NCBI GenBank assembly: GCA_964397655.1
Contig: CAYNKA010000016.1
Location: 16,211 to 80,210, forward strand
Direction: 5' to 3'
Source of the DNA: CAYNKA01 sp964397655
GTDB lineage: Bacteria > Spirochaetota > Spirochaetia > DTKZ01
DNA length: 64,000 nucleotides
Positions 8,431 to 16,956 of this stretch are shown here, piece after piece. Below the pieces are notes generated by a model. The model searched no databases. It saw nothing but the letters and a program-made list of their open reading frames with translations, and had not been told where the DNA came from. The position numbers and the translations under genes are program-made. Numbering within the stretch: the first letter of the stretch is position 1; every line of letters begins with the position of its first letter.

Positions 8431-9198
8431 ATGGAAGTATTGACGCTTCGCGACGTAGATTTCCGTTACGGCGGGATTGCGGCCGTTTCCGGCTTTTCCA
8501 TGCGGGTCGAGGAAGGCAGCATCACGAGTCTCATCGGCCCCAACGGCGCGGGAAAGACTACGATCTTCAACCTGATTTCCGGTTCCCTCAGGCCCGCGGC
8601 GGGGACAATTCTCTTCAAGGGAAAGCCCATCCACGGCCTTCCTTCCCATAGGATAGCCGCCCTCGGCGTCGGCCGCACGTTTCAGAACATCCAGCTTTTC
8701 CGGCACCATTCGGTGCGGGAGCATATCGACGTCGCCCAATACCTCGGATGCGGAGCCTCGTTTCTTTCGGAAATCCTCGGCCTCGGTGCGTCCGTCGCCG
8801 ACGGGATCCGCCGCGACGGGAAAACCCGAGAGGTTTTAGATTTCCTCGGCCTGACCGAGTTCGCCGACGTTCTCGCCGTGGACCTGCCCTACGGGCTCCA
8901 GCGGCGGCTCGAATTCGGCCGCGCCCTCGCGATGGGGGCGAGCCTTCTCCTGCTCGACGAGCCCACCGCAGGCATGAACATAGGCGAGACCGAGGAGATG
9001 ACGAGGCTCATCAGGAAGGTGGCGGCCTCCGGCGTCACGGTCCTGCTCGTCGAGCACGACATGCGGGTGGTCATGAACATCTCCGACCGCGTGTGGGTGA
9101 TGAACTACGGCAGCGTCCTGGCTTCGGGAACGCCGGAGGATGTGAGGCGGAACCGGGACGTGATCGCCGCCTACCTCGGCGAGGCGGAGGCGGTATGA
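8431..9198 (+). CDS. livG: LivG ATPase of the second Liv-type importer
   Basis: A 255-residue ATPase with Walker A GPNGAGKTTIFN, the LivG phrase GVGRTFQNIQLF, the signature LPYGLQRRLEFGRAL, Walker B LLLLDEPTAGMN and the typical end (VLASGTPEDV ... AAYLGEAEAV). It is the first gene of an operon ordered G, F, binding protein, DUF6282-like, H, M. Its stop overlaps the livF start as ATGA. Confidence 0.95.
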   Translation: MEVLTLRDVDFRYGGIAAVSGFSMRVEEGSITSLIGPNGAGKTTIFNLISGSLRPAAGTILFKGKPIHGLPSHRIAALGVGRTFQNIQLFRHHSVREHIDVAQYLGCGASFLSEILGLGASVADGIRRDGKTREVLDFLGLTEFADVLAVDLPYGLQRRLEFGRALAMGASLLLLDEPTAGMNIGETEEMTRLIRKVAASGVTVLLVEHDMRVVMNISDRVWVMNYGSVLASGTPEDVRRNRDVIAAYLGEAEAV

Positions 9199-9932
9199 CC
9201 GGCGGGCCCGTGCTCGAGCTCAGAGGCCTCACGTGCAGATACCGGCAGGTTCCCGCGGTTTCCGACCTGTCCTTGAACGTGGGGGAGGGGGAGATCGTCA
9301 CGCTCATAGGCAACAACGGGTCCGGCAAGAGCACGATCCTCAACGCGGTCTGCGGCGTTCTTCCCGATTACGCGTCGACGGAGGGGTCCGTCCTTTTTCG
9401 GGGCGAGGCGATCGAATGCCTCGATTCCCACGAAATCGTCGCGCGCGGCGTCTCGATGGTCCCGGAGGGACGGAGGATCTTTCCGATCCTTTCCGTGGAA
9501 GAGAACCTCCTCATGGGGGCGCACCGCCGCAAGACGGGCAAGGCCGAGAGGGAGAAGGGCCTGTCCGAGGTCTACGAGCTCTTCCCGGTGCTTAAGGAGC
9601 GCCGCCGGAATCCGGGCGGGGGGCTGTCCGGCGGGCAGCAGCAGATGCTGGCGATCGGCCGGGCGCTGATGGCGAAGCCGTCTCTGCTTCTGTTGGACGA
9701 GCCGTCGCTCGGCCTCGCTCCTCTTCTCGTCGGGGAGATTTTCGACATAATCCGGAGGATAAACCGGAGCGGCACGACGGTCCTTCTCGTCGAGCAGAAC
9801 GCGAGGCTCGCTTTGAAGACGTCGTCCAGGGCCTATGTCCTCGAGAAAGGTCGGTCGGTCATGGAAGGGCCGAGCGAAGATTTGTTTCGGAATCGAAGGA
9901 TCCGGGATATTTATCTCGGAGAATCGTCGTAA
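9195..9932 (+). CDS. livF: LivF ATPase of the second Liv-type importer
   Basis: A 245-residue LivF-type ATPase: Walker A GNNGSGKSTILN, SMVPEGRRIFPIL, signature LSGGQQQMLAIGRAL, Walker B LLLLDEPSLGLAP. The start at ATG 9195 overlaps the livG stop (ATGA). The same frame stays open for about 450 bases upstream, but that stretch is the out-of-frame shadow of livG. It is followed after 24 bases by the binding-protein gene. Confidence 0.95.
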   Translation: MTGGPVLELRGLTCRYRQVPAVSDLSLNVGEGEIVTLIGNNGSGKSTILNAVCGVLPDYASTEGSVLFRGEAIECLDSHEIVARGVSMVPEGRRIFPILSVEENLLMGAHRRKTGKAEREKGLSEVYELFPVLKERRRNPGGGLSGGQQQMLAIGRALMAKPSLLLLDEPSLGLAPLLVGEIFDIIRRINRSGTTVLLVEQNARLALKTSSRAYVLEKGRSVMEGPSEDLFRNRRIRDIYLGESS

Positions 9933-9956
9933 TCATAGAAAAAAGGAGAAACGAAG

Positions 9957-11084
9957 ATGAAGAAAGCAATCATGTCGATCGTCGCGGCGGCCCTGTTCAT
10001 GACGGTTCTCTCCGGCGCCGACCTGTTCGCCGCCGGAAAGAGCGAGACGAAGGAAGCCGTCATCGGCGTCATCGGCCCCATGACCGGGCCAGGGGCCCAG
10101 TCCGGGAACACGCTCCGCGACGCTACGGCGCTCGCGCTGGAGGACCTGAACGCGAAGCTGAAGGGGACGGCCCTGAAGATGGTCGTGGTCGACGACGAGG
10201 CGAACCCAACGAAGTCCATCAGCGGCGTGACCCGCCTCGTGCACAAGGAGAACGCGCTGGCAGTCCTCGGCGCCGTGCAGTCTTCCTGCACGCTCGCCAA
10301 CATGGAGGTCACGAAGGAGGCCGGGGTTCCGCAGATCACCTCCATGTCCACCTCTCCGGCGATCACCCAGAAGGGAAACAAGTGGATCTTCCGCACCGCA
10401 GCGACCGACGCGGTGCAGGCGGAGAACATCGTGAAGATCGCCCTCAACAGGCTCGGAAAGAAGCGCCTCGCGGTCATGTACGTGTCCAACGACTACGGCA
10501 AGGACGGCTACAAGGTCGTGCAGGAAGTCGCGACCAGACTCGGCTTTCCGCCGGTCGCCGCGGAAACCTTCAACCAGGGCGACCTGGACTATTCGAGCCA
10601 GCTCATGAAGATCAAGGCCGCGGAACCGGACGCCCTCGTCATTTGGAGCCTCTACGAGGAGGCCGCCCTCATCGCCAAGCAGGCGGCCGCCGCCGGGATG
10701 AAGGTGCAGCTGCTGGGCTCCGGCGGACTCACGAACAACAAGTACGTCGAGCTCGGCGGTCCCGCGACCGAGGGTACGATCATGTGCCAGACCTACCACC
10801 CCAGCTCCAAGGAGCCGAGGATCGCGGATTTCACGAAGCGGTTCAAGGCGAAGTACGGCCGCGATCCCGATCCGAACGCCGCCCAGACCTACGACGCCGT
10901 GATGATCCTCGGAGCGGCGATCGAAAAGGCCGGCCTCGACCGGGCCAAGGTGCGGGACGCCCTGGCGGCGACGAAGAATTTCCCCGGAATGACGGGAACG
11001 ATCACCTTCGACTCGACCGGCGACTCGCCGCGCGACATGATGGTGATCCGGATCAAGGACGGCAATTACACCCTTTTCGAGTAG
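9957..11084 (+). CDS. Liv-type periplasmic substrate-binding protein
   Basis: A 375-residue periplasmic binding protein (type 1 fold, LivJ/AmiC-like). It has a clear signal peptide ending near LFAAG, then VIGVIGPMTGPGAQSGNT, the usual first strand and ligand loop. Later motifs include FRTAATDAVQAENIV, NDYGKDGYKVV and AAQTYDAVMILGAAI. AAAAGGAG precedes ATG 9957. It delivers the substrate to LivHMGF encoded around it; the ligand is unknown. The next gene starts only 8 bases after its stop. Confidence 0.94.
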   Translation: MKKAIMSIVAAALFMTVLSGADLFAAGKSETKEAVIGVIGPMTGPGAQSGNTLRDATALALEDLNAKLKGTALKMVVVDDEANPTKSISGVTRLVHKENALAVLGAVQSSCTLANMEVTKEAGVPQITSMSTSPAITQKGNKWIFRTAATDAVQAENIVKIALNRLGKKRLAVMYVSNDYGKDGYKVVQEVATRLGFPPVAAETFNQGDLDYSSQLMKIKAAEPDALVIWSLYEEAALIAKQAAAAGMKVQLLGSGGLTNNKYVELGGPATEGTIMCQTYHPSSKEPRIADFTKRFKAKYGRDPDPNAAQTYDAVMILGAAIEKAGLDRAKVRDALAATKNFPGMTGTITFDSTGDSPRDMMVIRIKDGNYTLFE

Positions 11085-11091
11085 GTGAATC

Positions 11092-12015
11092 GTGGTTTTC
11101 GGAAAACTCGCCCGGCCCGTATTGGATCTTCACGTCCATGTCGGGCCGGAGTTCGTCAAACGAAGGTACACGGTAGACTCCCTCGCCGCGGAGGGTAGGA
11201 GTTCCCGCATCGGCTTCGTCGCGAAGAACCATTTCCGGCCGACCACGGCGGACGTGGTCCGGCTCGCCGGCGATGCGGACGTGCCGGTCGTCGGCTCGGT
11301 CGTGCTCAATCTCGCGGTGGGGGGGATCAACGCCCAGGCCGTCCGCGGGGCCCTTTCCGGTTGCAAGACCGACGCGGCGGAGGCCGAACTCGATCCCGTG
11401 CGTTTCGTCGTGTGGATGCCGACGATCCACGCCGAGGCCCACCTCGCGCACAACAAACGCTTCGACATCCTCGCGGAGTGGGGCGGCGTTCCCCGTTTCC
11501 AGACCCGCTTCCCCGAAGGCTCCGGGCTCACGGTATTCGCGGAAGACGGGAGGGGATTGAACCGCCGGACCCTGGAAGTCCTCGACCTCGTCGCGGCGGA
11601 GGACCTCGTCCTCGCGACCGGGCACCTGTCCGCCGCCGAGACGGAGGCCCTGGTTCCCGCCGCGGTCGAACGAGGGGTTCGCCGAATCGTCCTGACGCAC
11701 CCGCTCTATCAGGCGACGGCCCTTTCCGCCGCCGCTCAGCGCGACCTCTGCCGGTACGAGGGCGTCTTCACCGAACTCTCGTACGTCAACCTCGAGATCG
11801 ACAACCTGCCGATCGATGCCTACCTCGAGGTCGTGAGGACCGTCGGCCCCGACAAGGTGGTGCTCTCCTCGGACCTCGGTCAGGTGAACAGGAAGACTCT
11901 CACCGAGGGCTGGTTGGATTACCGGAGCCTGCTCTCGTCGCGGGGAGTCTCCGACGCGGAATTCGAGACCATGGCATCGGTGAATCCTCATCGTCTCGTC
12001 TTCGGGGAGCCTTGA
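11092..12015 (+). CDS. DUF6282-like metal-dependent hydrolase (amidohydrolase-like barrel)
   Basis: A 307-residue predicted cytosolic protein starting at GTG 11092. VLDLHVHVGPE near the N terminus gives an HxH metal motif (His14, His16). Further candidate ligands are in LATGHLSAAE, VLTHPLY and LSSDLGQ, the order seen in TIM-barrel hydrolases of the amidohydrolase type. I place it with DUF6282 proteins from memory of this motif pattern; its reaction is not established. It sits tightly between the binding-protein and livH genes of an importer, which suggests that it acts on the imported compound. Confidence 0.7.
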   Translation: MVFGKLARPVLDLHVHVGPEFVKRRYTVDSLAAEGRSSRIGFVAKNHFRPTTADVVRLAGDADVPVVGSVVLNLAVGGINAQAVRGALSGCKTDAAEAELDPVRFVVWMPTIHAEAHLAHNKRFDILAEWGGVPRFQTRFPEGSGLTVFAEDGRGLNRRTLEVLDLVAAEDLVLATGHLSAAETEALVPAAVERGVRRIVLTHPLYQATALSAAAQRDLCRYEGVFTELSYVNLEIDNLPIDAYLEVVRTVGPDKVVLSSDLGQVNRKTLTEGWLDYRSLLSSRGVSDAEFETMASVNPHRLVFGEP

Positions 12016-12017
12016 AC

Positions 12018-12878
12018 ATGCAGTTCCTCGAGCAGATAGTCGGGGGCCTGGGAATCGGCAGCGTCTACGCCCTCCTGGGTCTCGGCTTCACCATGATCTT
12101 CGCGGGCACCCGACGCATCAACTTCGCCCACGGGGACGTGATGACGCTCGGAGGCTTCATAGGCCTCGTGAGCCTCCGGCTGCTTCCGGAGGCTCCGCTC
12201 CTCGCCTATATCGCGGCTCCGCTCGTCGTCGGGCTCCTCTCCGCAGCGATCGAACGACTTCTGCTCCGCCCGCTCCAACAAGCCGAGCCCCTCAAATTCG
12301 TCATCTCGACCATCGGCCTGTCGATCGTCCTCAAGATCGTCATGAAGCTGGTCTGGGGACCCGAGCCCCTCGGCTATCCGCCGGTATCGGGCTCCTTGAA
12401 GGTGTCGATTCACGTCCTCATTCTCGGAACCGCCGTGTTCCTCATGGCGGCACTTCAGCTCTTCATGCTCCGCACGAGGACGGGACGTTCGCTCCGGGCC
12501 CTCGCGCAGGACAGGTACGCGGCTCGGCTCATGGGCGTCGACGTGTCGTTCGCGGTCTCGGTCACGTATTTCCTGTCCGGCGTCCTCGCGGGAATCGCCG
12601 GAATGATGGTGGGCAGGTTGTTCTTCATCGGAGGCAGCATGGGCACCATCTTGGGCCTGAAATCGTTCGTGGCCGCCGTGATCGGCGGGCTCGGCAGCAT
12701 ACCGGGGACCATCGCCGGAGGGCTTTTCCTCGGCGTCGTGGAGAATCTGTCCTCGGGATTCATCTCCTCGGCCTACAAGAACGGCATCTCTCTCCTCTTC
12801 CTCGTCCTCGTGCTGCTCCTCAAACCGGAGGGCCTCCTTTCCGGTTTTTCCCCGAAACGCAGGAGGAAGGAAGTATGA
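12018..12878 (+). CDS. livH: LivH permease of the second Liv-type importer
   Basis: A 286-residue inner-membrane permease. GLGIGSVYALLGLGFTMIF followed by INFAHGDVMTLG is the LivH N-terminal signature, and GGLGSIPGTIAGG the conserved loop before the last helices. The start is ATG 12018, two bases after the stop of the hydrolase gene; an in-frame extension upstream is out of frame with that gene and is not coding. Its stop overlaps livM as ATGA. Confidence 0.95.
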   Translation: MQFLEQIVGGLGIGSVYALLGLGFTMIFAGTRRINFAHGDVMTLGGFIGLVSLRLLPEAPLLAYIAAPLVVGLLSAAIERLLLRPLQQAEPLKFVISTIGLSIVLKIVMKLVWGPEPLGYPPVSGSLKVSIHVLILGTAVFLMAALQLFMLRTRTGRSLRALAQDRYAARLMGVDVSFAVSVTYFLSGVLAGIAGMMVGRLFFIGGSMGTILGLKSFVAAVIGGLGSIPGTIAGGLFLGVVENLSSGFISSAYKNGISLLFLVLVLLLKPEGLLSGFSPKRRRKEV

Positions 12879-13804
12879 GGGGAAGATTGCTCCGCGCGGC
12901 GGCGGTCGTCCTGCCGGTCCTGATCGTGCCTCTGGCGGCGGGAAACGTCTATTATCTCCGGCTCGTCAACCTCGGAATGATCTACGGAGTCTTCGCCCTG
13001 GGCCTCAACTTCCTGACGGGTTATGCCGGCATCACCTCCTTCGGCCACGCCGGATTCTTCGCCGTGGGGGCCTACGCATCGGCCATCCTCTCGACCAAAC
13101 TGGGTTTTCCGGTCCTCGCCGCGGCGGCATGCGCCGGCCTCCTCACGGCATTCGTTGCCTACGCCGTCAGCGTGCCCGTATTGCGGATATCCGGGATCTA
13201 TCTCGCGATGGTGACCCTGGGGTTCGCGGAGTTCGTCCGGCTTCTGGCGATCAACCTCGAACGGCTCACGGGCGGGCCTCTCGGGATCTCCCGCATCCCG
13301 CCCCTCGCCGTCTTCGGGATCCCCCTGACGACGGAGCGCGGGCGTTTCTACTTCCTCTACGCGGCGACGGCACTCCTCGTCCTGCTGTTCTTCAGGATCA
13401 CCCGCTCCCGCTTCGGCCGTTCCCTGCCCGCGCTCCGAGATTCCGAGGAGGCGGCCGCCTCGATCGGGATACCCTGCGCCTCGAACAAAATGGCGGCCTT
13501 CTTCGTGAGCGGCCTCTACTCGGGCCTCGCCGGAGCGCTCTACGCCCACTTCGACCGCTTCATCTCGCCGGACACCTTTCAGTTCGATCTTTCGGTATTG
13601 GTGCTCTGCATGGTCGTCGTGGGGGGCATGGGAAGCGTCTTCGGCAGCCTGGCCGGCGCCGGGATCCTCGTCGTCCTTCTCGAGGTGTTCCAGCCCCTCG
13701 ACGACTATCGCCTCATAGCGTACGGCGCGCTGCTCATGATCATGATCACCCGGTTTCCGCGGGGGCTCGCAGGGGGCCTCGGCTCTCTCCTGAAACGTCC
13801 GTGA
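12875..13804 (+). CDS. livM: LivM permease of the second Liv-type importer
   Basis: A 309-residue permease with the LivM signature LTGYAGITSFGHAGFFAVGAY, VTLGFAEFVRLLA and VVVGGMGSVFGSLAGA. Unlike the livM-livG fusion at the window start, this one is a normal stand-alone permease. AGGAGGAAGG precedes the ATG. It is the last gene of the operon that begins at 8431. Confidence 0.95.
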   Translation: MRGRLLRAAAVVLPVLIVPLAAGNVYYLRLVNLGMIYGVFALGLNFLTGYAGITSFGHAGFFAVGAYASAILSTKLGFPVLAAAACAGLLTAFVAYAVSVPVLRISGIYLAMVTLGFAEFVRLLAINLERLTGGPLGISRIPPLAVFGIPLTTERGRFYFLYAATALLVLLFFRITRSRFGRSLPALRDSEEAAASIGIPCASNKMAAFFVSGLYSGLAGALYAHFDRFISPDTFQFDLSVLVLCMVVVGGMGSVFGSLAGAGILVVLLEVFQPLDDYRLIAYGALLMIMITRFPRGLAGGLGSLLKRP

Positions 13805-13830
13805 CGCCGGGATCGAATGAATGATAGAAT
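13801..13830 (+). promoter_or_regulatory. Candidate promoter with -10 seven bases from ATG 13838
   Basis: GTGACG at 13801-13806 and TAGAAT at 13825-13830, with an 18-base spacer. The -10 ends exactly 7 bases before ATG 13838, the same geometry as at recQ. Confidence 0.35.
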
Positions 13831-13837
13831 TGCGGTC

Positions 13838-14740
13838 ATGACGAGGGCTTCGAACGAGGAAAGGAAAAAACTCCGGCGGGCCGCCCTGATCCTCCGCATA
13901 CAGTCTCTGCTTTTCGACGATCCCGTCTACGGTTTCCGGCACGCCGCCTCCATGGAATTCGAGAAGCTGCTTTCGATCGACGCGAGGCCTGAGGCTTCGC
14001 TGCTCAGGCGGCTGCTCTCGATGATCCGGGCCTACGAACTCATGGTGGGAAAGCCCCTGACCGAGAAGGACGAGGCCCTGCGCGCTCAGCTCGCGGACCT
14101 CTCCCGGCATCTCGGCGGGCTCCTCGAAGCCCTGCCGCCGGAGATCAGGAAGCCGGGCGCTCCGAAGGACGTCGTCCCGAAGCCGGCCGCCCTCATCAAG
14201 GAGAATCTCGGGAGTTCCTTCGTGAGGCGCGGCCGCGGCCTGCCGCTTTTCGGCTTCTACCGCCCGGAATCCGCGCCTCAGGGGGAGGGCATCCTGCTCT
14301 GCTTCGAGCCTCCCGAGAAGGACGGAGCCGGAAGGCTCGACGCCGCATGGAAGGACGGGGCTACCGAGATCGAATACCGGGACGCGGGAGTTGCCCTCAC
14401 CTCTTCCGCGGCATGGCTTCACTGCCTGACGACTCCGGCCTCCGGGAGACCCGAGCCGTCGCATCTCGACTCGTTCCGAGCGCGGGCGAACGAGCCGGAA
14501 CGATTCTCGTACTTCAATTGCACGGTGAGTCTCGCGAGGAAAAAGGTCCGACATCGTTTCCGGAGCCGAATCCTGACCCCGCATTTGTCGAAATACGTGT
14601 ATTTCTTCCCCGATGACGCGAACATGGCGGCGAAATTCGTGAGTTTCCTGAGAGACATATTCTCGGGCCGATTCGGCATACCGATGAAGGACGCGAAGTC
14701 GCTCGCCTCTTCCTTCATGAGAAGGCTGCTGGATTCCTAG
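13838..14740 (+). CDS. Uncharacterized 300-residue protein
   Basis: I do not recognise this family. It is a soluble, basic protein with no signal peptide or membrane segment. The N-terminal half looks helical (NEERKKLRRAALILRIQSLLFDDPVYGF); the centre has a proline-rich turn (LPPEIRKPGAPKDVVPKP); the C-terminal half has FSYFNCTVSLARKKVRHRF and KYVYFFPDDANMAAKFVSFLRDIF. ATG 13838 is chosen because a -10-like TAGAAT lies 7 bases upstream; ATG 13817 in the same frame would add seven residues. A terminator for the opposing gene lies directly downstream, so the two genes are convergent. Confidence 0.7.
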   Translation: MTRASNEERKKLRRAALILRIQSLLFDDPVYGFRHAASMEFEKLLSIDARPEASLLRRLLSMIRAYELMVGKPLTEKDEALRAQLADLSRHLGGLLEALPPEIRKPGAPKDVVPKPAALIKENLGSSFVRRGRGLPLFGFYRPESAPQGEGILLCFEPPEKDGAGRLDAAWKDGATEIEYRDAGVALTSSAAWLHCLTTPASGRPEPSHLDSFRARANEPERFSYFNCTVSLARKKVRHRFRSRILTPHLSKYVYFFPDDANMAAKFVSFLRDIFSGRFGIPMKDAKSLASSFMRRLLDS

Positions 14741-14744
14741 GGCG

Positions 14745-14777
14745 AAAAAAAGCCGCCCGAGCGTTCGCTCGGGCGGC
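14745..14777 (-). terminator. Rho-independent terminator of the 14798-15436 gene
   Basis: A 12-bp perfect stem, GCCGCCCGAGCG at 14752-14763 paired with 14766-14777. On the minus strand it is followed by seven Ts (A run at 14745-14751). There is no T tract on the plus side, so it serves the reverse gene. Confidence 0.9.
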
Positions 14778-14797
14778 CCAGTCGCGGCTGGTCGCGC

Positions 14798-15436
14798 TCA
14801 CATGCCGAAGGAAACCTTCATGCCGTTCGTTCTGAGGGCTATCCAGGAGCCCTTCATGGGGATGTCCTTCTTGTCGACGGTGAAGGAGAAGTAGTTCGTC
14901 GGATCCAGGGGATTGAAGATCTTGACCGTGCCGGAGTCGCCGTCGACCTGGATGTGGATCGGAAGCGCCTGGGAAAGGGATTCGGGGGTGATGAGGCTCC
15001 TGAATTCGTTCAGGTCGACGCTGTGCAGGAGGGTCATGTCGTAATGGGCGGTGCTTCTGTAAACCTGGGCGCTGAATCCCTTCGGAATGGACGCGCTCAC
15101 GGGCTTTTCGTCGTAATTGAGCCACAGGAGGTAGGAGCGGCCGGATCCCCAGGAGGCTTTCGGGTACGCGGAATCGGCGAAGATGTGAATGCCGAAACCG
15201 CCGTGCCCGTCTTCGGCTCCGCCTTCGTACCGGGCGGTGAACTCGAAATCCATCATTCCTTTCTGCGGGAGCTTGATGTTCGCCTTCGCCAGTTTCGCGT
15301 TCGCGTCGCTCTGCATGAGCCTGAGGCCGCTGTAGCCCCAGCTGCCCGAAGCGAATTGGGGTTCGATCCGGGAAAGTTGCGCGAAGAGCGGTGCCGCGAT
15401 CGCCAGCGCTGCGAGAAGAGAGAGTAGCTTTTTCAT
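14798..15436 (-). CDS. Uncharacterized exported protein
   Basis: A 212-residue protein with a clean signal peptide (MKKLLSLLAALAIAAPLFAQ) and otherwise mostly beta-rich sequence. I do not recognise a named domain. The phrases FEFTARYEGG, GGFGIHIFADS, SYLLWLNYDE and GDSGTVKIFNPLDPTNYFSF resemble a small beta-sandwich that could bind a ligand. AGGGGTGA precedes the ATG. It is a single-gene unit with its own terminator and a candidate upstream promoter (minus-strand TATAAT at 15576-15581). Confidence 0.75.
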   Translation of the reverse strand: MKKLLSLLAALAIAAPLFAQLSRIEPQFASGSWGYSGLRLMQSDANAKLAKANIKLPQKGMMDFEFTARYEGGAEDGHGGFGIHIFADSAYPKASWGSGRSYLLWLNYDEKPVSASIPKGFSAQVYRSTAHYDMTLLHSVDLNEFRSLITPESLSQALPIHIQVDGDSGTVKIFNPLDPTNYFSFTVDKKDIPMKGSWIALRTNGMKVSFGM

Positions 15437-15575
15437 TTAGGTCACCCCTTGTTATTAAATTAACGAATTCCTCTGTCCGAAAAATTCGTCCACTGACCCC
15501 TCTGCTTTTTTTATAGAACAAGCATGACGCCGCATAAGTTACACGTTTTTTTCCGGGATGTCCGATATCGACCTT

Positions 15576-15581
15576 ATTATA
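15576..15581 (-). promoter_or_regulatory. Candidate -10 box for the exported-protein gene
   Basis: A perfect TATAAT on the minus strand, about 140 bases before ATG 15436. No good -35 is visible at the right distance, because that position is occupied by the stem-loop behind rsgA. Confidence 0.35.
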
Positions 15582-15598
15582 GCCGAGATACGGGCCGG

Positions 15599-15632
15599 AT
15601 GCCACGAAAAATATTCGATATTTTTCCGGCAT
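15599..15632 (-). terminator. Long stem-loop just behind rsgA
   Basis: It begins 4 bases after the rsgA stop codon. The outer arms ATGCC/GGCAT and the inner arms GAAAAATAT/ATATTTTTC pair around a 3-base loop. The stem itself is A/T-rich and no clean T tract follows, so it may be a weak terminator or an mRNA 3' stabilizer. Confidence 0.45.
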
Positions 15633-15636
15633 GTCG

Positions 15637-16956
15637 TCAAACCTCCGGAATGGCGGACATTCCCGCTTTCGCGACGAGGGAGAAGGGCGGGTTCGCCAAG
15701 GGCTTCACCGCGAGCGAGAGAAGGAGGGCTTCGTTGTCGTCGCCCGCGACACGGTTGGCGTGCAGGGTGCCGCAGGCCGTGCAGCGGTGGATGACCACCC
15801 ATTCGCGGCTCCTCACCCAGACCGAGATGGGTTCCATGGCGCCGCCGCAGAAGGCCGCCCGATCGCCGGGCAGGTGATCCACGTGCCTGCTCCAGAGGCA
15901 GCGTGGGCAGTGGTTGCGATGCTCGGTGCCCGGCGCGGCGAGAGGAACCGAGGAGCGGCAGCGTACGCAATCGAAGTATCCTCCGTCCCCGGCCGCCGGC
16001 GCCGCGCCGGACTCCCCGCCGAGGAGGCGCATCCAGCTTTCGTAGCGGGACCTGGAGATCCCGCCCTCTGCTACCGCCCGCTTCACTCCGCAGTCCTCTT
16101 CCGGGCCGTGCCTGCAGTCGGCTCGGCCGCAGCCGGCGGCGAAGGGCCGGAAATCCGGAAAAGCCTCGGCGAGGTCCGACGCCTCGAGGGGGCCCGGGTC
16201 GAATTCCCTGACGCCGGGAGAATCGACGATCCGGCTCCTCGCGTCGATCTCGTAGAGTCTCGAATCCGAGGTCGTGTGGCTGCCCTTTCCGGACTTCGCG
16301 CAGATTCCGCCGGTTTTCGCCGATGCGCCCTTTGCGAGCAGGTTCGCGAGGGTGCTTTTCCCCGTGCCGCTCTGCCCCACGAGGAGCGTGGTCCTTCCCT
16401 CGAACCGTTCCCGCAGGGCTTCAAGCCCTTCGCCGGTCGAGGCCGAGACGAAGAAGATTCCCGCGGTCAGGGTTCGGTAGGTTTCGAGCCGTTTTTCGCA
16501 CTTCGCCCGTTCCTCCGTCCCCGCAAGATCGGTCTTGTTCACGACCAGGATGAGTTCCGTCCCTCCCCTCGCCGCGGCGACGAGGCATCTGTCGACGAAA
16601 CGGGGATGAAGCGGAGGTTCGGATATGCTGACGACTGCCGCCGCCTGGTCCAGGTTCGACGCGATGATTCGCATCTTTCCCTTGTCGTGAGGATCGACGC
16701 GGCCGAACCAGGTCCGGCGTGGAAGGACGGATTGGACGCGTCCCGAAGAAGCGCCCGAAGGCGCGAAGAGGACCGCGTCGCCGACTGCGACATCGGTCTC
16801 GGCGCTGTCCGCTGCGAGGTTGGTCTTGACGATGCAGTCGAAGCGCAATCCGTCCGACAGGACCTGACAGGTCCGCCTGCTGGTCCAGGATACGATACCT
16901 TCCTTGAGGTTTTTCTTGAAAAGAGAATTCTCGCCCTTGGGCGACGTGCGATGCAT
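15637..16956 (-). CDS. rsgA: Ribosome assembly GTPase RsgA with C-terminal RNHCP zinc domain
   Basis: A 439-residue protein. Residues 1 to about 320 are RsgA, the GTPase that matures and checks the 30S subunit. It has an N-terminal OB fold, then the circularly permuted order NKTD, VSAST, G1 loop GQSGTGKST and DSPGVREF, and the zinc segment CGRADCRHGPEEDC. Residues about 325-439 form an extra RNHCP domain: CxxC at 330-333, RNHCPRC with cysteines 350 and 353, SRHVDHLPGDRAAFC, and a third CxxC at 392-395 before HANRVAGDDNEA. RsgA normally stops before this. The frame is continuous, so it is a true fusion. It has a leader of about 300 bases and a candidate promoter at 17263-17292. Confidence 0.93.
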   Translation of the reverse strand: MHRTSPKGENSLFKKNLKEGIVSWTSRRTCQVLSDGLRFDCIVKTNLAADSAETDVAVGDAVLFAPSGASSGRVQSVLPRRTWFGRVDPHDKGKMRIIASNLDQAAAVVSISEPPLHPRFVDRCLVAAARGGTELILVVNKTDLAGTEERAKCEKRLETYRTLTAGIFFVSASTGEGLEALRERFEGRTTLLVGQSGTGKSTLANLLAKGASAKTGGICAKSGKGSHTTSDSRLYEIDARSRIVDSPGVREFDPGPLEASDLAEAFPDFRPFAAGCGRADCRHGPEEDCGVKRAVAEGGISRSRYESWMRLLGGESGAAPAAGDGGYFDCVRCRSSVPLAAPGTEHRNHCPRCLWSRHVDHLPGDRAAFCGGAMEPISVWVRSREWVVIHRCTACGTLHANRVAGDDNEALLLSLAVKPLANPPFSLVAKAGMSAIPEV

